Shown: positions 36,440 to 47,957, numbered from the stretch's first letter. The stretch is DNA of 64,000 nt from Euptelea pleiosperma (GCA_035048495.1 JASUTR010000179.1:1-64000); one strand, 5' to 3'. A program made the numbers and translations. Notes: generated by a model not told the origin, from the sequence alone.

Positions 36440-37409
36440 TGATATTCGCTCAAAAGTGCTTATTTTAAGCAATTATCCTTTTAGCGTTATTGCATTCTCC
36501 TACGTAAAATACTCTATTTACCTACTTTTCTACGTAAGAGTCTCTTGTGTTGCGTAGAACACACTTTTCTGGACGAAATGGTATATTTGCATGCATTAAA
36601 CACATTTTTGGAAGTCTAAATATTAAGCCGTTCTGATAAAGTCTCATTACGCGCTTCTTCTGTCGCAGGAAACCCCGATGGGACGATTCTCGAGACTTGT
36701 GGGCCCAAATCGATCATGAAAGCCCATTATCAAAGCTTAAAGAGCTCACATGATATGACTAGAAGATATGGGCCAAATATGGGCTGAATAAGAGGACCAA
36801 AAAGCTGGCCCAAATAACGAAGAGAGCAGGAGAGCCAATGACCAAGAGACGGACCAAAGCGTTTAAAGCCACATGAGTCAGCAAAGAATGATAGTCGACT
36901 CTACTGGAGAAGCGTGAGGATGGTCACAGTGAAGACCAGGGTTCCAGACCCTCCGCCAGTGCTTTTTTCTATTTTTTTTTATACTTTTTCTCTCATCTCT
37001 CCTTATTCTCTCTCTCTTCATCTCTCGGTCCTCGAATCTACTGACCTAACCCCAGAACTCCTACCCATCAGCTCTATCTCATCTCCCTTAGCTTTCTGAC
37101 CGTTGGATCTCTCTAGATCCGTCGATCCACCAATCTGAGTCCCAATCAAGTCACCATCCATCCGATCGCCATCAGAATGTCTATCACATCATCTTGTGAG
37201 ACGATGGACATCATCAGTCCATGTGGGCCAATAGCCGGGCCCATCTTCATCGACCCGCTGTCCGACCAGTTAGTGGACCCCGCGAATTTCAAAATAATTT
37301 TAATTAAATGGGGGGTCCACTAATTGGGGAGATTCCCCATAGAAAAGTAGGTTTTTACTTAAAAAAAAAAAATATATATATTTTTCTTATTTTTTTATTT
37401 TCAAAAATC

Positions 37410-37474
37410 CCCTATTTCCATTAATGGAAATAGGGAAGCTTTAAAAGGAGAAGGATAGGGGTTCGTTCGAACCC
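37410..37474 (+). promoter_or_regulatory. LTR core promoter block of B (3')
   Basis: Same order as in the 5' LTR: perfect palindrome 37410-37435, TTTAAAAG, then GGGTTCG-TT-CGAACCC at 37459-37474. Confidence 0.5.
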
Positions 37475-37480
37475 TAATCC

Positions 37481-37820
37481 CTCTCCCCTCTCCTCCTCTC
37501 CTTCCCCAAAACCTTCCCCGAATCTTCTCCCACGTTTTCCCTTCTTTCTTCTTCTTCTTCTTCTCTTTTCTTCTTCGTCTTCTTCACCATTCTTCGCCGG
37601 AGTTGCAGGTCCTTCTTCCTTCTTCTCTTCTCTTTCTTCTCTTCCTTCTCTTCGTCCCTCTTCCTCTCTTCCCTTTCTTCTTTCTTCTTCTCCTTCTCGT
37701 CTTCTTCTTCTTCTTCTTCTTCTTTTCTTCTTCTTTTTTTCGTCCGGCCGGAGTTGCAGAACTCCGGCCGTCTCCGCCTTCTTCTTCTTCCTTTCTTCTT
37801 CTTTTTTTTTTCTTCTCTCT
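37481..37820. repeat. TTC/CTT-rich low-complexity tract in LTR
   Basis: About 340 bp of nearly pure pyrimidines on the plus strand, mostly TTC triplets, broken only by two hairpin-type GC-rich motifs near 37596 and 37745. It generates long Lys/Arg/Glu-rich frames on the minus strand that I do not regard as genes. Confidence 0.85.
37745..37770. other. LTR hairpin, 11-bp perfect stem (B 3')
   Basis: CGGCCGGAGTT, loop GCAG, AACTCCGGCCG. A half copy without partner (GCCGGAGTTGCAGG) lies at 37596. Confidence 0.8.
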
Positions 37821-39197
37821 TTGCTGCTGCACGACCGCCAGCCTCCAGCTGCACCTCCACTTGCGCCTGCAACCAGCAGGCGAGTTTTTAACTCCACCAC
37901 CGCCAATCAACACCGCCTGCAACTTCTTAGGTCCGCCTGCGACCTCCTTGTTCCGCCTCTTGCCACCGCCTGCTGCTGCCTGCTTCTCCCATCTTCACCA
38001 CCACACCGTCAGATCTAAAATCTTAAGCTACTGCACTCACTACCACCAGCAATTACAGCCTCCACAACCACCGGACTGCAACTTCGGCGAACTGGCGATA
38101 ATCTCTCCTTGTTCTTCCCACGGTACAGCAACTCCAGGGCGTCTCCCTTGGTCTGCAACACCGCCTGTGTGCCTCGCCTCCACACTGACTAGATACGCCT
38201 CCAGCAAGGCTTCTCCATCGCAGCAACCACCCTCATCATTTTCCTCCTATCTCTCACAGCCGCCCCTCCATTGCTTTGGCAACCTCCATTGCTGCCACAG
38301 TGCAACCCTGCGACTTTGAGCACAGACGAGTTCACCGTTGGAGCCACCACGTGCTCTCCTTTGGGTCCCATCAAGAGACCGCACTTCATCTCGTTGCTGC
38401 CCAAGGAAAGGGCAGCAACACCAGCAACTTCCTCCAAGATCTGGGAGGTGTCTCCACAAGCTTCATTAGTCAAGATTCCCAACCAGCAAGAACGCCATCT
38501 CCAATCTCCATCAACAGTCTAGAGAACCACTCTCTTGGATGTTGAAAGCTCCACGACCACCAGCAACGGTTTACTCCTCAAATCTCCAAGAATTGCTGCT
38601 CCTCGCTTTCACTCGATTGGCACCTTATTTTTATCGAAAACCTCTTTTTGAGCCCATCTTCAAGGTTTGCCATCCATGGTAAGTGCTTCATGATTAGTTT
38701 TTCTTAACTTTCTCCCTCATCCTATTTCTTTCTTTCTCTAGGTTTCTCCCTCTCTTTCTCTTTTTCTCTCTCTAGCTACTCTCTCCCTCTAACATATTTT
38801 CACTTTTGACTTTCTCTCTCTAGGCCTATTTTCTATTTTTTTTTTTTTTTTTTTAGTGTTCCACTTTCTCTCTCTAGATCATTTAAATTTTATGCTTTTA
38901 TCTCTTTAGACTATCCTTGATTAATGCTTTTTAGTTAGTATTTTTATCAGATTTTTTATTGTAAGAGACAATTTTGAATAAATGGAATTAATTTGAATAT
39001 GAGTATGTTACAGTCTCTGAAAATTTTGTCATTTATGTATTCTTTATTGCGCTGATCCGACTAATCCAGAGTGCGGATCGACATCCGACACGAGCCACTA
39101 TGCAAAACTGCTCATTTTACAGGTTAAAAGTTTTGGATAATTACAAATGTGTTGATTCTAGGGTCGTTCTCTCAACGACAGAAAAACCCTACTTTCA

Positions 39198-39202
39198 GCA
39201 GT
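39198..39202. other. Right target-site copy of element B (GCAGT)
   Basis: Matches GCAGC at 28574-28578 in four of five bases. Confidence 0.55.
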
Positions 39203-39964
39203 CGTGACCACCTGCTGCACAGATCGTCTCCCTATTTGGGTTGGCTGTTCAGCAACCCATCTCCATCAACGCCACTCCATCTCCATCTCGAACCAACAAC
39301 GAGCCACCACCTCCATTGGTTCTAGATCCATCCACAACTTGCTGCCTCATCATCACCGTTGATCCATCCTCTCCACATCGCCATGCACCAAGCTTGACCG
39401 TTGGATCCCACTTCTCTTTGAAGGGTACATGACCCTCATGGTAAGTTCTTGAATCTCCATTCTAGGATTTTAGTTTTTTTTCCAATTCCCATCTCATCAA
39501 TTTTATTTTATTTTATTTTTTTTTAATCTCAATTTTTCTTTTTTTTTTATTATCAGTGTTAGTTTGATATTTTGTTTAAAACATTGTAAGGGTTGCTTGG
39601 ATTCTATAAAGTTTATTTGATTCACAGTAATGGATTTTCTTTAGTGCTCTTCATTCTATTTCTTGCATTAGATTATTTCATAAATTTTAGAATATTAATA
39701 GTTTTTAAAGAAATAAAATAAAATCAATCATGTTTTAAAATCACTTTTAATCACCATTCTCATCTCTTCACCAATTTCCAGCAAAAAAATTAGTCATTTT
39801 ATGTGCTTGATTGCGTTAACTAAACCCGAGTGCGGATCGACATTCGACACGAATCCCTATACAAAGCCTGTAATTTTGCAGGAATTTTGAGGCTCGGATC
39901 AAATTACAAATCTTGTTGATTCTAGGGTTTCCGTAACCAACGACGCGGAAAATACCTACTTTCA
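39203..39964 (+). repeat. Element A 5' LTR, second part
   Basis: Continues A's LTR after the B insertion and ends CCTACTTTCA. It includes the conserved end block with GAGTGCGGATCGACATTCGACACG and TTGATTCTAGGGTTTCCG seen in all complete LTRs. Confidence 0.85.
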
Positions 39965-39966
39965 AA

Positions 39967-39984
39967 TGGCGCCGCTGCCGCTCG
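39967..39984 (+). promoter_or_regulatory. Primer binding site of A, tRNA-Asp-like
   Basis: TGGCGCCGCTGCCGCTCG, identical to B, two bases after the LTR end. Confidence 0.65.
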
Positions 39985-41599
39985 GGTGTTCGGGAGTGCG
40001 AAAAAGGACGTAAAGACGGAATTGGAAAGTTGCTGAAGCGAAAAGCTGCTCAATTTGGCTAGCCCGACCTTTTCGGGAAACTTTCTATTTTTTATTTTTG
40101 TTGATTTTTAGCAGTTTTTAAATTACTATTTTTAATGCCTCGGAAGGCCGAGTGCAATTTGTAATAATTTAGGAATTTTACTGCTTTCCATATAACTGCT
40201 AGATCTTGTTCTAGGGTTTTTTAGAAACCCTAGATTAAGTGGAAAATACAAAAAAAATAATAAATTCAAAATTCAAAAAAATTAGGGTTTCATATTCTGC
40301 AGATTTTTAGAAATCACCAATCCAGGATTTGCGATTTTTTGAAAGATTCTAAAATCTTGAAACTCTGCTTAATTAGGGTTTCCCCTCTTAGAAGTTTCCT
40401 CTTTAGAAGAATTTCTATCTTTAGAAATCTTCCGAATTTGGAAAAGTCTGCAAAAGGAAACACCCCAAATCTAGCAGAATTTTAATTTTGGGAAATTTCC
40501 CAATATTATAAGGGATCTCGCAATCAAATCTTTCTTGGAAGATCTCCACAGTTCGAGAAACTTTCCAATCTAGGTATTTTCCAATCTGGGAATTCATAAA
40601 TTTTAACCCATCTCGAATTTGGAAACTAATTCAAAAACTTGCCTAAATTCAGTGCTTGTTCAGTGAACCCTAAAAAGGCAAGGATCTTCCAAATAGAATC
40701 CCACATACCTAGACCGTGCGATCTAACTGTTTCTACAGGAACACGATCCAGTGTGGGTAGAGAGCGAAAGCTCAAAGAGGTGGAGTCAGGCCCAAGCCCA
40801 TTAGGATACCCCTCTCTAACCCACGAAGGCGACCCCGTGGCGTGGCCCATGGGAGGTAAGTCTCTATCCTCGCCTTGAGTGCGATACTGCGCCGTTGGGT
40901 GACTCATTGCCGCTTGTCTATTTGCTTTCGCATCCATATTCTTCGACTTGCGTAGCGTGGCCGTTAATCAATCAACTCTAAGAGAGCAGACCCAGCTCCA
41001 AATTGAAACTGGTGGGATTTCATCACCCACCTCATCATTCCAACTGATTTGATCCCAAGGCTCCATTTAATTAAATAGAATCAAGAAGTAGAGCCAATTA
41101 GCCCGGTGTTCGAGGAAAAATCCACGCAAACCGAACTTGCTTAACATCCAATCGAAATAAGACCACGAGCGCGGGTCCCTGTTGTCTAACACACCCATAA
41201 GTCCCTGCTACTCAAGTACACTGAGCTCAACGTGGCATCTTGGACTATTCGGCGGTTAGTTACGTGTGGACTAGGAACACGCATCAACCCTAGCTTAACC
41301 CGAGGGAACACTCTTCTTATCCACTTGACCAATCCGGTTAGTCTGGGACGTACTTAAGTCAGCCATTGTGCCGCACGTCTGTCTAGGCTTCGGATTGCCT
41401 TGTTGTTAACTAGAGTTAGTACTAAAGGATTCGCTCTGAAGAGTGTAGCCTGGTGAGAACCTCTGAGTGCAAAACAGTTAGTCCGGCGGTTAAAAGATAA
41501 ACTAGTGGTCCGCCCACTGTCATAATCTCCTCTAGCCCCAAAACTAACAAAGATAATTCCTAAAATATATCCTGATTCCTTAGAATAGGATTATCTGTG

Positions 41600-41604
41600 C
41601 TTGG
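41600..41604. other. Target-site copy of element C (CTTGG), left
   Basis: Perfect 5-bp duplication with 52285-52289. The uninterrupted site in B's leader reads GTGCTTGGTGTGCATC near 32456. Confidence 0.93.
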
Positions 41605-42469
41605 TGAAAATAGGATTTTTCCGCGTCGTTGGTTACGGAAACCCCAACTTCAACACATTTTTAATTTATCCGAAACTTTTAACCTGTAAAATATGAACTT
41701 TTGTATAGGGATTCGTGTCGGATGTCGATCCGCACTCGGGATTAGTCGGGTTAGCGCAATAATGACATAAAATGACGGGAAATTTGCAGAGAATGGAACA
41801 TAATTTTATTCAAATTAACTTTATTCAGTCAAAATTGTCTTCTACAGCAAAAATCTCACAAAATAACTAAACTAGAAAGCATTTTAATAAGAGAGGGATG
41901 TAGAGAGAGAAAGGGGTTTTGAGAGAGAGAAAGTGAGGGTGAGAGAGAGATGAAGAGAGAGAAACCTCACCTCGGCTTACCGTTCGACCATGTGAATGGC
42001 CCATGCGGTCGGCCAAGTGGAGAATGATGAGGATGGTGTGCATTCAGTGTGCCAAGAAGAGGCCGTTGACATGGATTGTTGGCCTAAGTGGGGTATTGTT
42101 AGCCATGAAGATGGGCCATAGGAGTTATCCGATCATTGAGGGATGGAGAGCACGGTAAGTCATGGTTGCTGTTGGTGCATGGAGGTGCACTGGTTGTACT
42201 CCGGTTGAGGAAGACAGCAAGGAGATGTGACTATGTTTGCATGCCTGGTGAAGCTTGCGAGCCGTTTGTGGAGGTGCTGCTGGGCAGCAACTAGTGGAAT
42301 CTGGCCGGTGGAAATGTATGAGAAACAAGGACCTGCTAGTTGCAGGTCTGGCCGTGGGATTGAGTCGGTGTGCAGCCAACCGTGAGCAGCAATATGATGA
42401 GGAACCGCCGGAGCCTTTTAGGTTGGAAGCATGAGTTGCAGGGGTAATCGTCCAAGGGTGCAAGCTGGT

Positions 42470-42498
42470 CGTTCTTGCTGGTTCAGCCAGCAAGAACG
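42470..42498. other. LTR hairpin, 12-bp perfect stem, unrelated sequence (C 3')
   Basis: CGTTCTTGCTGG, loop TTCAG, CCAGCAAGAACG. Confidence 0.75.
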
Positions 42499-42600
42499 GT
42501 GAGAGAGAAGATAATAGGTGAGAGGATGGTTGGAGAAGGAGCTGCTGGTTATTTTTGATGAAGACGGTGGTGGCAGCAACGTGGTTGAGGATGAAGATTG

Positions 42601-42626
42601 CCGGAGTTGCAGGTCTGCAACTCCGG
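42601..42626. other. LTR hairpin, 11-bp perfect stem (C 3', first)
   Basis: CCGGAGTTGCA, loop GGTC, TGCAACTCCGG. Confidence 0.8.
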
Positions 42627-42702
42627 TCAGTGGAGGAGAGGGTGCTGGAGAGGGCAGCAATAAGGGTTAGGCGGTGGTGGAGATCGTGGAGGAGCACTGA
42701 CG

Positions 42703-42730
42703 GCCGGAGTTGCAGGTCTGCAACTCCGGC
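42703..42730. other. LTR hairpin, 12-bp perfect stem (C 3', second)
   Basis: GCCGGAGTTGCA, loop GGTC, TGCAACTCCGGC. It lies 76 bp from the first hairpin of the same family. Confidence 0.8.
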
Positions 42731-43037
42731 GTTAAAAAAAACGGTAATGACAACAAAAACGAAAACGAAAAAAAAAAAAATAAAAAGAAGGGAAGATGGA
42801 AGGAAACGTTGAGGAGGTTGAAGGGCGGCGACTGTGCAGCAATATCAAGAAGAAGAAGAACGAGGAGGAGAAGAAGGAGAAGGTGGGGGAGCCGACGAAC
42901 CAGTCCGGTGGTGGCTCGCCGGAGATGAAATAACAAGGAGAGGAAGAAGAAAAAGAAATGGGAGAGAAGAGAAAAGGAGGAGGAGATCTGTGCGGGATTG
43001 ATAGGGGAAGAGAATGGGAGAGAAAGGGGGGGGATTA

Positions 43038-43101
43038 GGGTTCGAACGAACCCTTCTCCCTCCTCTTATAAAGCTCCCTATTTCCATTAATGGAAATAGG
43101 G
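43038..43101 (-). promoter_or_regulatory. LTR core promoter block of C (3')
   Basis: On the minus strand: perfect 26-bp palindrome (43076-43101), TATA-like CTTTATAAG (43065-43073), then an inverted repeat of the GGGTTCG type (43038-43053). Confidence 0.5.
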
Positions 43102-43128
43102 TATTTTTTAAATAAAAAAAATATTTTT

Positions 43129-43171
<43 letters not shown>

Positions 43172-44133
43172 TAAAATGCTACTTTTCTATGGGGAATCTC
43201 CCCAATTAGTGGACCCCCCATTTAATTAAAATTATTTTTGAAATTCGCGGGGTCCACTAACTGGTCGGACAGCGGGTCGATGCTGATGGGCCCGGCTACT
43301 GGCCCACATGGACTGATGATGTCCATCGTCTCACAAGATGATGTGACAGGCATTCTGAAGGCGATCGGATGGATGGTGACTTGATCGGGACCCAGATTGG
43401 TAGATCGACGGATCTAGAGAGATCCAACGGTCCGATTGAAGATCCAACGGTCCGATGGAAGATCCAACGGTCAGAAAGCTAAGGGAGATGAGATAGAGCC
43501 GATGGGCAGGAGTTCTGGGGTTAGGTCAGTAGATTCGAGGACCGAGAGATGAAGAGAGAGAGAGAATAAGGAGAGATGAGAGAAAAAGTATCAAAAAAAA
43601 TGGAAAAAAGCACTGGCGGAGGGTCTGGAACCCTGTTCTTCACTGTGACCATCCTCACGCTTCTCCAGTAGAGTCGACTATCATTCTTTGCTGACTCATG
43701 TGGCTTTAAACGCTTTGGTCCGTCTCTTGGTCATTGGCTCTCCTACTCTCTTCGTTCTTTGGGCCGGCTTTTTGGTCCTCTTATTCAGCCCATATTTGGC
43801 CCATATCTTCTAGTCATAGCATGTGGGCTTTTTAAGCTTTGATAATGGGCTTTCATGATCGATTTGGGCCCACAAGTCTTGAGAATCGTCCCATCGGGGT
43901 TTCCTGCGACAGAAGAAGCGCGTAATGAGACTTTATCAGAACGGCTTAATATCTAGCCTTCCGAAAATGTGTTTAATGCATGCAAATATACCATTTCGTC
44001 CAGAAAAGTGTGTTCTACGCAACAGAAGAGACTCTTACGTAGAAAAGTAGGTAAATAGAGTATTTTACGTAGGAGAATGCAATAACGCTAAAAGGATAAT
44101 TGCTTAAAATAAGCACTTTTGAGCGAATATCAC

Positions 44134-44144
44134 AACCCCCAACC
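44134..44144 (-). promoter_or_regulatory. G-rich plus-strand primer (PPT-type) junction of C
   Basis: GGTTGGGGGTT on the minus strand, immediately before the 3' LTR. Confidence 0.6.
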
Positions 44145-45673
44145 AGCATATTGCCAATCCTTGGCAATTAGTGCGAAATAAATGAGCTTAAAAGGGCTCT
44201 GCACATGCTGCACACTTTTTCATATTAGCTCCGGGAAAACACCGTTCGTCAAATCATTGAATTGATGCAAAAATAGTTACGTGCTAGCGAAGAGTTGGAG
44301 AGTCTTGGCAAGACTACAGACTGATAATCATGACCCAGAATAGTCAGACTCTGCGTGTGTGTGTGCTCAACATTCTCATCATCCGACAGTAAAGATTTTC
44401 AGATCACCTCTAAGTTTTTATGCCTTGACCTCAAATCTCACATGTTTAGCACTCAGAATAGAATCACACAAGAAGGGTTTTCTTCTTTTCTCTCAATTTA
44501 TATGTGAGGAGATGTGTTGATATATGAAAGCAAAGATCTCACATATGTATTATTTGAAGGAAGGACATCCTTAACAGAAGAGGATCTCATGATTGGAATA
44601 CCACTTCACTCGGGAACGTCAGATCAAACTCTATAGCTTCTCTTTCTCCAATCTCCACATTTTATGATCGTACTATCCTAGAATCAAGTAGGACTTTCCT
44701 GGGTTGTAATGAGGCTTAGGTCAGGTGTAGAGAGATAAAGGGATACAGGATTTCAAAGATCTTGAGAGGATATTGCCATTTTCTTGAATTTTTCCTGCGA
44801 CGTAACACCATTATCTGGTTCTTTTTCCTTTTTTTTCGTATTTTTCTCTTTTTCTTGATATTTCTGAGACTGCTCAATTTCTTTTCAGCTCTTCTTCATA
44901 CTTTCTTTCTATATTTTGTTTTTGGCTTGAACCACTTTCTTTTCCTTTTGATTCTTCTTCTTTACTTTTCTTTTTCACGGTACACCCACATCAGTTATTC
45001 TTTTGTCCATCTCAAAATAAGGGTAGCCAGTCATGTTTCGTAGCTGGACTGGATTTTAGGTTGATGGGTTTGCAAATAAAAGGCTTTTATAGAACGGCTC
45101 AAGGGGTTTCTAGTGAAGTATAATTCAGGTGAGTAAAAAGGCTGAATGGTTCAGAAAAATGGCCTAAATCATTTTCTAGGGTTTGCACTATCATGTATAC
45201 TGTCTTGACTGGATACAGAGAAGGTTCTGTCATAGTAATCCAATGTTGATGTCGTTCCGAGTTTTATGATCGAAGCAAAAGATAATGAGATCTCTCAACG
45301 AATTATTGCGGGCATGAAGAATAGTGAGTCATCTTGTGACTCAGGATTAATGTATACTCTCTGAAATGATTAAAGGCTCGAAAGCTTACTGGGTTAGGTC
45401 TCCACAATTATTCTCGCAGGATCTCTAGAGTTTCAAAACTTAGGATGAGTCTGATGTTGATAGTGTACAATTGTGCCAAATCTGAGTTTTTCTGAGTTTT
45501 CAAACCTGCTGTAGTCACGCTTGAATTGACTCAACGCTAACTTTAAACAAAAATTGACATCCTCAATACTGACTTAACGGATGTTTTCAGCTAATCAAAG
45601 TCAGGGTATTTGACACATTTTTTTGAAATTCTAGAAAACTTTTGGAGAACATCGGAAATTACCCCAAAAACAA

Positions 45674-45719
<46 letters not shown>

Positions 45720-45768
45720 CAAAATGAAGACATGAGTTTTGGTAAATACCCACCCCCAACCAAAATAC

Positions 45769-45786
45769 AGCACCGTCCTCGGTGCT
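45769..45786 (-). other. Tail hairpin 2 (C)
   Basis: AGCACCG/CGGTGCT stem with a 4-base loop, as in A and B. Confidence 0.7.
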
Positions 45787-46023
45787 AATGACCGGGACAT
45801 AAAATGATGAAAAATCAGTGATGATGATGCAAAGGTTCAGGGAGGATGTTACCAAGTCGGCAGAAACTCGACAGTGTGTGGTACCTGATGATCGGAAGAA
45901 TGAATGTACCTGCATTGCCAAAGATATAACAATAATCACAAATGCATGAGACTCATGTACTCTAGGAATACCGGAATTGCCTTTCCGAAAGCGCTAAGTT
46001 TTACGTCTTCAGCCAGACATGAC

Positions 46024-46044
46024 GGGGGTATATCAAGTACCCCC
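46024..46044 (-). other. Tail hairpin 1 (C)
   Basis: GGGGGTA/TACCCCC stem with a 7-base loop, the same pairing state as B. Confidence 0.7.
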
Positions 46045-46115
46045 AACCAGGATAAAACTCATGGAGACTGAGTGAATCTGCAGTCTTCCTGACACCTAAG
46101 GTGGAACAGAGACAA

Positions 46116-47957
46116 CTATCCTATCCCTTGTCTAGGTATACCTATGTAGAACAGGTCTTTCTCAGTGTAGACTGAGAGAAGGACAGTGAGCTCTCTGAGC
46201 AGACTGACAAAAGTACGGAGTTGATCTGGGAGGGATCGAAGCTTCTCAGTAAAGATTGAGAGGAGAGTAGGAGCGGTTTCTCTGAGCAGACCCGCAAAAA
46301 CATTTAGTTCAGCGGGGAGGGATAGAAGCTTCTCAGTAAAGACTGAGAAGGGAGTAGTAATGGGTTCTCTGACCGTGGTTAGCAGAGCCGCAAACTCATT
46401 GAGTTTTGCGGGAATGTATCTGAATGGAGCAGACTCCTGCAGATCAGTAATACCAGAAATATTGGACTTCGAGATGAAGTCAAACTCACAGTGTTCATGA
46501 CACTTGGATAATATATCTTCAGGAGAGTCTTGAATTAGACTCTCTACGACACATGGGTCATCGATAATATCGACGTAGGGTGACAGGTGAAAATTGTTGA
46601 CTTCTTTCTCGATGTTTCCTAATGTGATAGGGATGTTCCAATCCCTACACTCAATATGTCCCTCCTCGGTGGGGATCGGTAGGTCCAGGACAGCGGGAGG
46701 CCCATTTTCTAGACATGGCTCATCAGTAGGAATGTTTGCATTCAGAGCAGAGAGAGAATTAACAGAGATAGAGATGGAACTGAGTTCCTCTGTGCTCGGT
46801 CTAGAAGTTGGTGCTGTTAAGGGCACCAAAGATTGAGAATCGGGTTTATCACTGTTGTTGCACAATCCAAGGGAGGTGGGGAGGAACGGTAGATCAATGA
46901 CAGTTGGGATCCTACGATCGAGACACAGCTTAGTGTCATGAAGATCGATATCAGGGGCAGCAGAGGTAGAGTGAGAATTAGGTTGCTCTGAGGTAGGTTC
47001 AAGATTTGGTGCTGTTAAAGGCACCGAAGAAGGAAACACTGGCTCCTCAATAGTCTGGCTCGATCTAAGGGTGGGTACAACTTCTATTTCTTCCTCACAA
47101 TGGTGGTATTGGGTCCAATTGTGCGGCTCCTCATTATAGACAGTGGCCATATCATTCTCCTCAGGATAGGCTATTGGTGGGCTAGTGAAGTTGACTTTCT
47201 CTCTCTCATTTTCTAATTGAACTAGACGTTGCTCCAAGCTCTCCATAGATAACTGTTGTTGGTGCTCTAGACCTTGGAAATACTGTTGTTGCTGGGCAAT
47301 GTACTGAGAGAGAAGGTCCTCTAGACCGGGTTTAGTAGCCAACGGAGGTGGTTCAGCCAAGGGGAGCTGAGGTGCGAATTCTTGATTGTAGTCCGACTGG
47401 GTATGAAAGTTGTAAGGCAAAGTGGAGTCTGGGACTAGTTGCTGACTCTGAAAATCCTGAGGGGCCCACTGTTGATCAGAATAGTCATTCTGTGGATATG
47501 ACGGGTACTGGGATTGCGAGTATTGCCAGTCATACTCTCCATTGGGTTGATGGAACCCGGAAGGATAATTATCCTGCGGCAATTGCTGCGGGAGGGCAGA
47601 CTGTTCCCAACCAAAGTTATGGTGACTCCTATTATCCGGATAATAAGTGTTGTCATAGGAGGTCTGCATTGGAGATGGGAAGGTACAGACATCTTGCTGG
47701 ATAGGAGGGTAATATCCTACAGAGTGGGAATGGTACACGGGTGGCTGGACTGCGGCACGAAGGGCAGAGACTGAATTTTTAAGTTCTTGGAGTTCAGAAT
47801 TGTACTCTGGATCTCGGTGATTATCATACCCTGTAGAAGTGTGCGAGATTGGAGTATCATGATGATACGCAGAATTGTCATACCATTGTTGAGAGTGATC
47901 ACCTCGATTCTCACAGAAACTGTAGTAGGTCTCATACAGAGGCCGTTCATCTGCCAT
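46116..47957 (-). CDS. Enzyme-less gag/protease-flank ORF of the non-autonomous element (613 aa)
   Basis: Counterpart of 32598-34451 with the same start (MADERPLYET) and end (IPRQGIG). The first 270 residues and the last 130 are nearly the same as in B, while the middle is much more diverged. The four-residue length difference is an in-frame deletion in the first 70-residue unit. Like B it has no capsid domain, CCHC knuckle, protease active site, RT, RNase H or integrase, and it keeps the tandem 70-residue duplication and the three FTEK/YTEK repeats. Several N-terminal differences from B change the amino acid, so intactness alone does not prove selection. It is the only frame of substance in C's internal region, and its product, if made, would come from the genomic LTR transcript. 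Confidence 0.85.
   Translation of the reverse strand: MADERPLYETYYSFCENRGDHSQQWYDNSAYHHDTPISHTSTGYDNHRDPEYNSELQELKNSVSALRAAVQPPVYHSHSVGYYPPIQQDVCTFPSPMQTSYDNTYYPDNRSHHNFGWEQSALPQQLPQDNYPSGFHQPNGEYDWQYSQSQYPSYPQNDYSDQQWAPQDFQSQQLVPDSTLPYNFHTQSDYNQEFAPQLPLAEPPPLATKPGLEDLLSQYIAQQQQYFQGLEHQQQLSMESLEQRLVQLENEREKVNFTSPPIAYPEENDMATVYNEEPHNWTQYHHCEEEIEVVPTLRSSQTIEEPVFPSSVPLTAPNLEPTSEQPNSHSTSAAPDIDLHDTKLCLDRRIPTVIDLPFLPTSLGLCNNSDKPDSQSLVPLTAPTSRPSTEELSSISISVNSLSALNANIPTDEPCLENGPPAVLDLPIPTEEGHIECRDWNIPITLGNIEKEVNNFHLSPYVDIIDDPCVVESLIQDSPEDILSKCHEHCEFDFISKSNISGITDLQESAPFRYIPAKLNEFAALLTTVREPITTPFSVFTEKLLSLPAELNVFAGLLRETAPTLLSIFTEKLRSLPDQLRTFVSLLRELTVLLSVYTEKDLFYIGIPRQGIG

Larger units (their letters stand above)
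28579..39197 (+). mobile_element. Element B: non-autonomous Athila-type LTR retrotransposon
   Basis: Complete element of 10619 bp: 5' LTR 28579-30804, primer site at 30807, leader to 32597, one 617-codon frame 32598-34451, 2-kb tail, G-rich junction at 36428-36439, 3' LTR 36440-39197. It is inserted in A's 5' LTR. Leader, primer site, tail and LTR starts are clearly related to A. The coding part lacks all enzymes, so mobilisation must have used another copy's proteins (inference). The LTRs differ by about 1% in substitutions where compared, plus a large length difference. Confidence 0.93.
36440..39197 (+). repeat. Element B 3' LTR (2758 bp)
   Basis: TGATATTCGC to ACTTTCA, followed by the target-site copy at 39198. 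It contains the pyrimidine-rich block 37481-37820 and the hairpin 37745-37770. Long apparent frames in it (for example 37603-38319 plus, 37421-37906 minus) are low-complexity TTC/GAA-driven frames without a recognised domain. Confidence 0.93.
39965..41604 (+). other. 5' leader of element A, part before the C insertion
   Basis: Noncoding. Near-identical to B's leader, including the telomere-motif hairpin (40210-40234) and splice-donor-like AGGTAAGT (40854-40861). Interrupted at 41605 by element C and continued at 52290. Confidence 0.8.
41605..44132 (-). repeat. Element C 3' LTR (2528 bp)
   Basis: On the plus strand it begins TGAAAATAGG and ends GAGCGAATATCA. The middle part differs strongly from B and A (no TTC tract; its own GC-rich stretch at 41960-42730), while the first 1 kb and the last 150 bp are conserved. 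A 190-codon frame at 42125-42697 (minus) is Ser/Pro/His-rich, has no recognised domain and lies in the LTR, so it is not called a gene. Confidence 0.95.
44133..46115 (-). other. 3' tail of element C (noncoding)
   Basis: Same content as B's tail in reverse: G-rich junction (44134-44144), purine-rich block, a 44-base poly-T on the plus strand (45676-45719), hairpin 2 (45769-45786) and hairpin 1 (46024-46044). No gene recognised. Confidence 0.8.

Noticed and set aside
37421..38319. Long frames on both strands (161 and 238 codons) in B's 3' LTR
   Set aside because: Driven by TTC/GAA repeats; low-complexity Lys/Glu/Arg or Phe/Leu/Ser products with no counterpart in the 5' LTR.
42125..42697. 190-codon frame in C's LTR (and its copy at 50277-50849) as a gene
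   Set aside because: Ser/Pro/His-rich, inside an LTR, not present in LTRs of A, B or D, and the duplicate only reflects the LTR pair.
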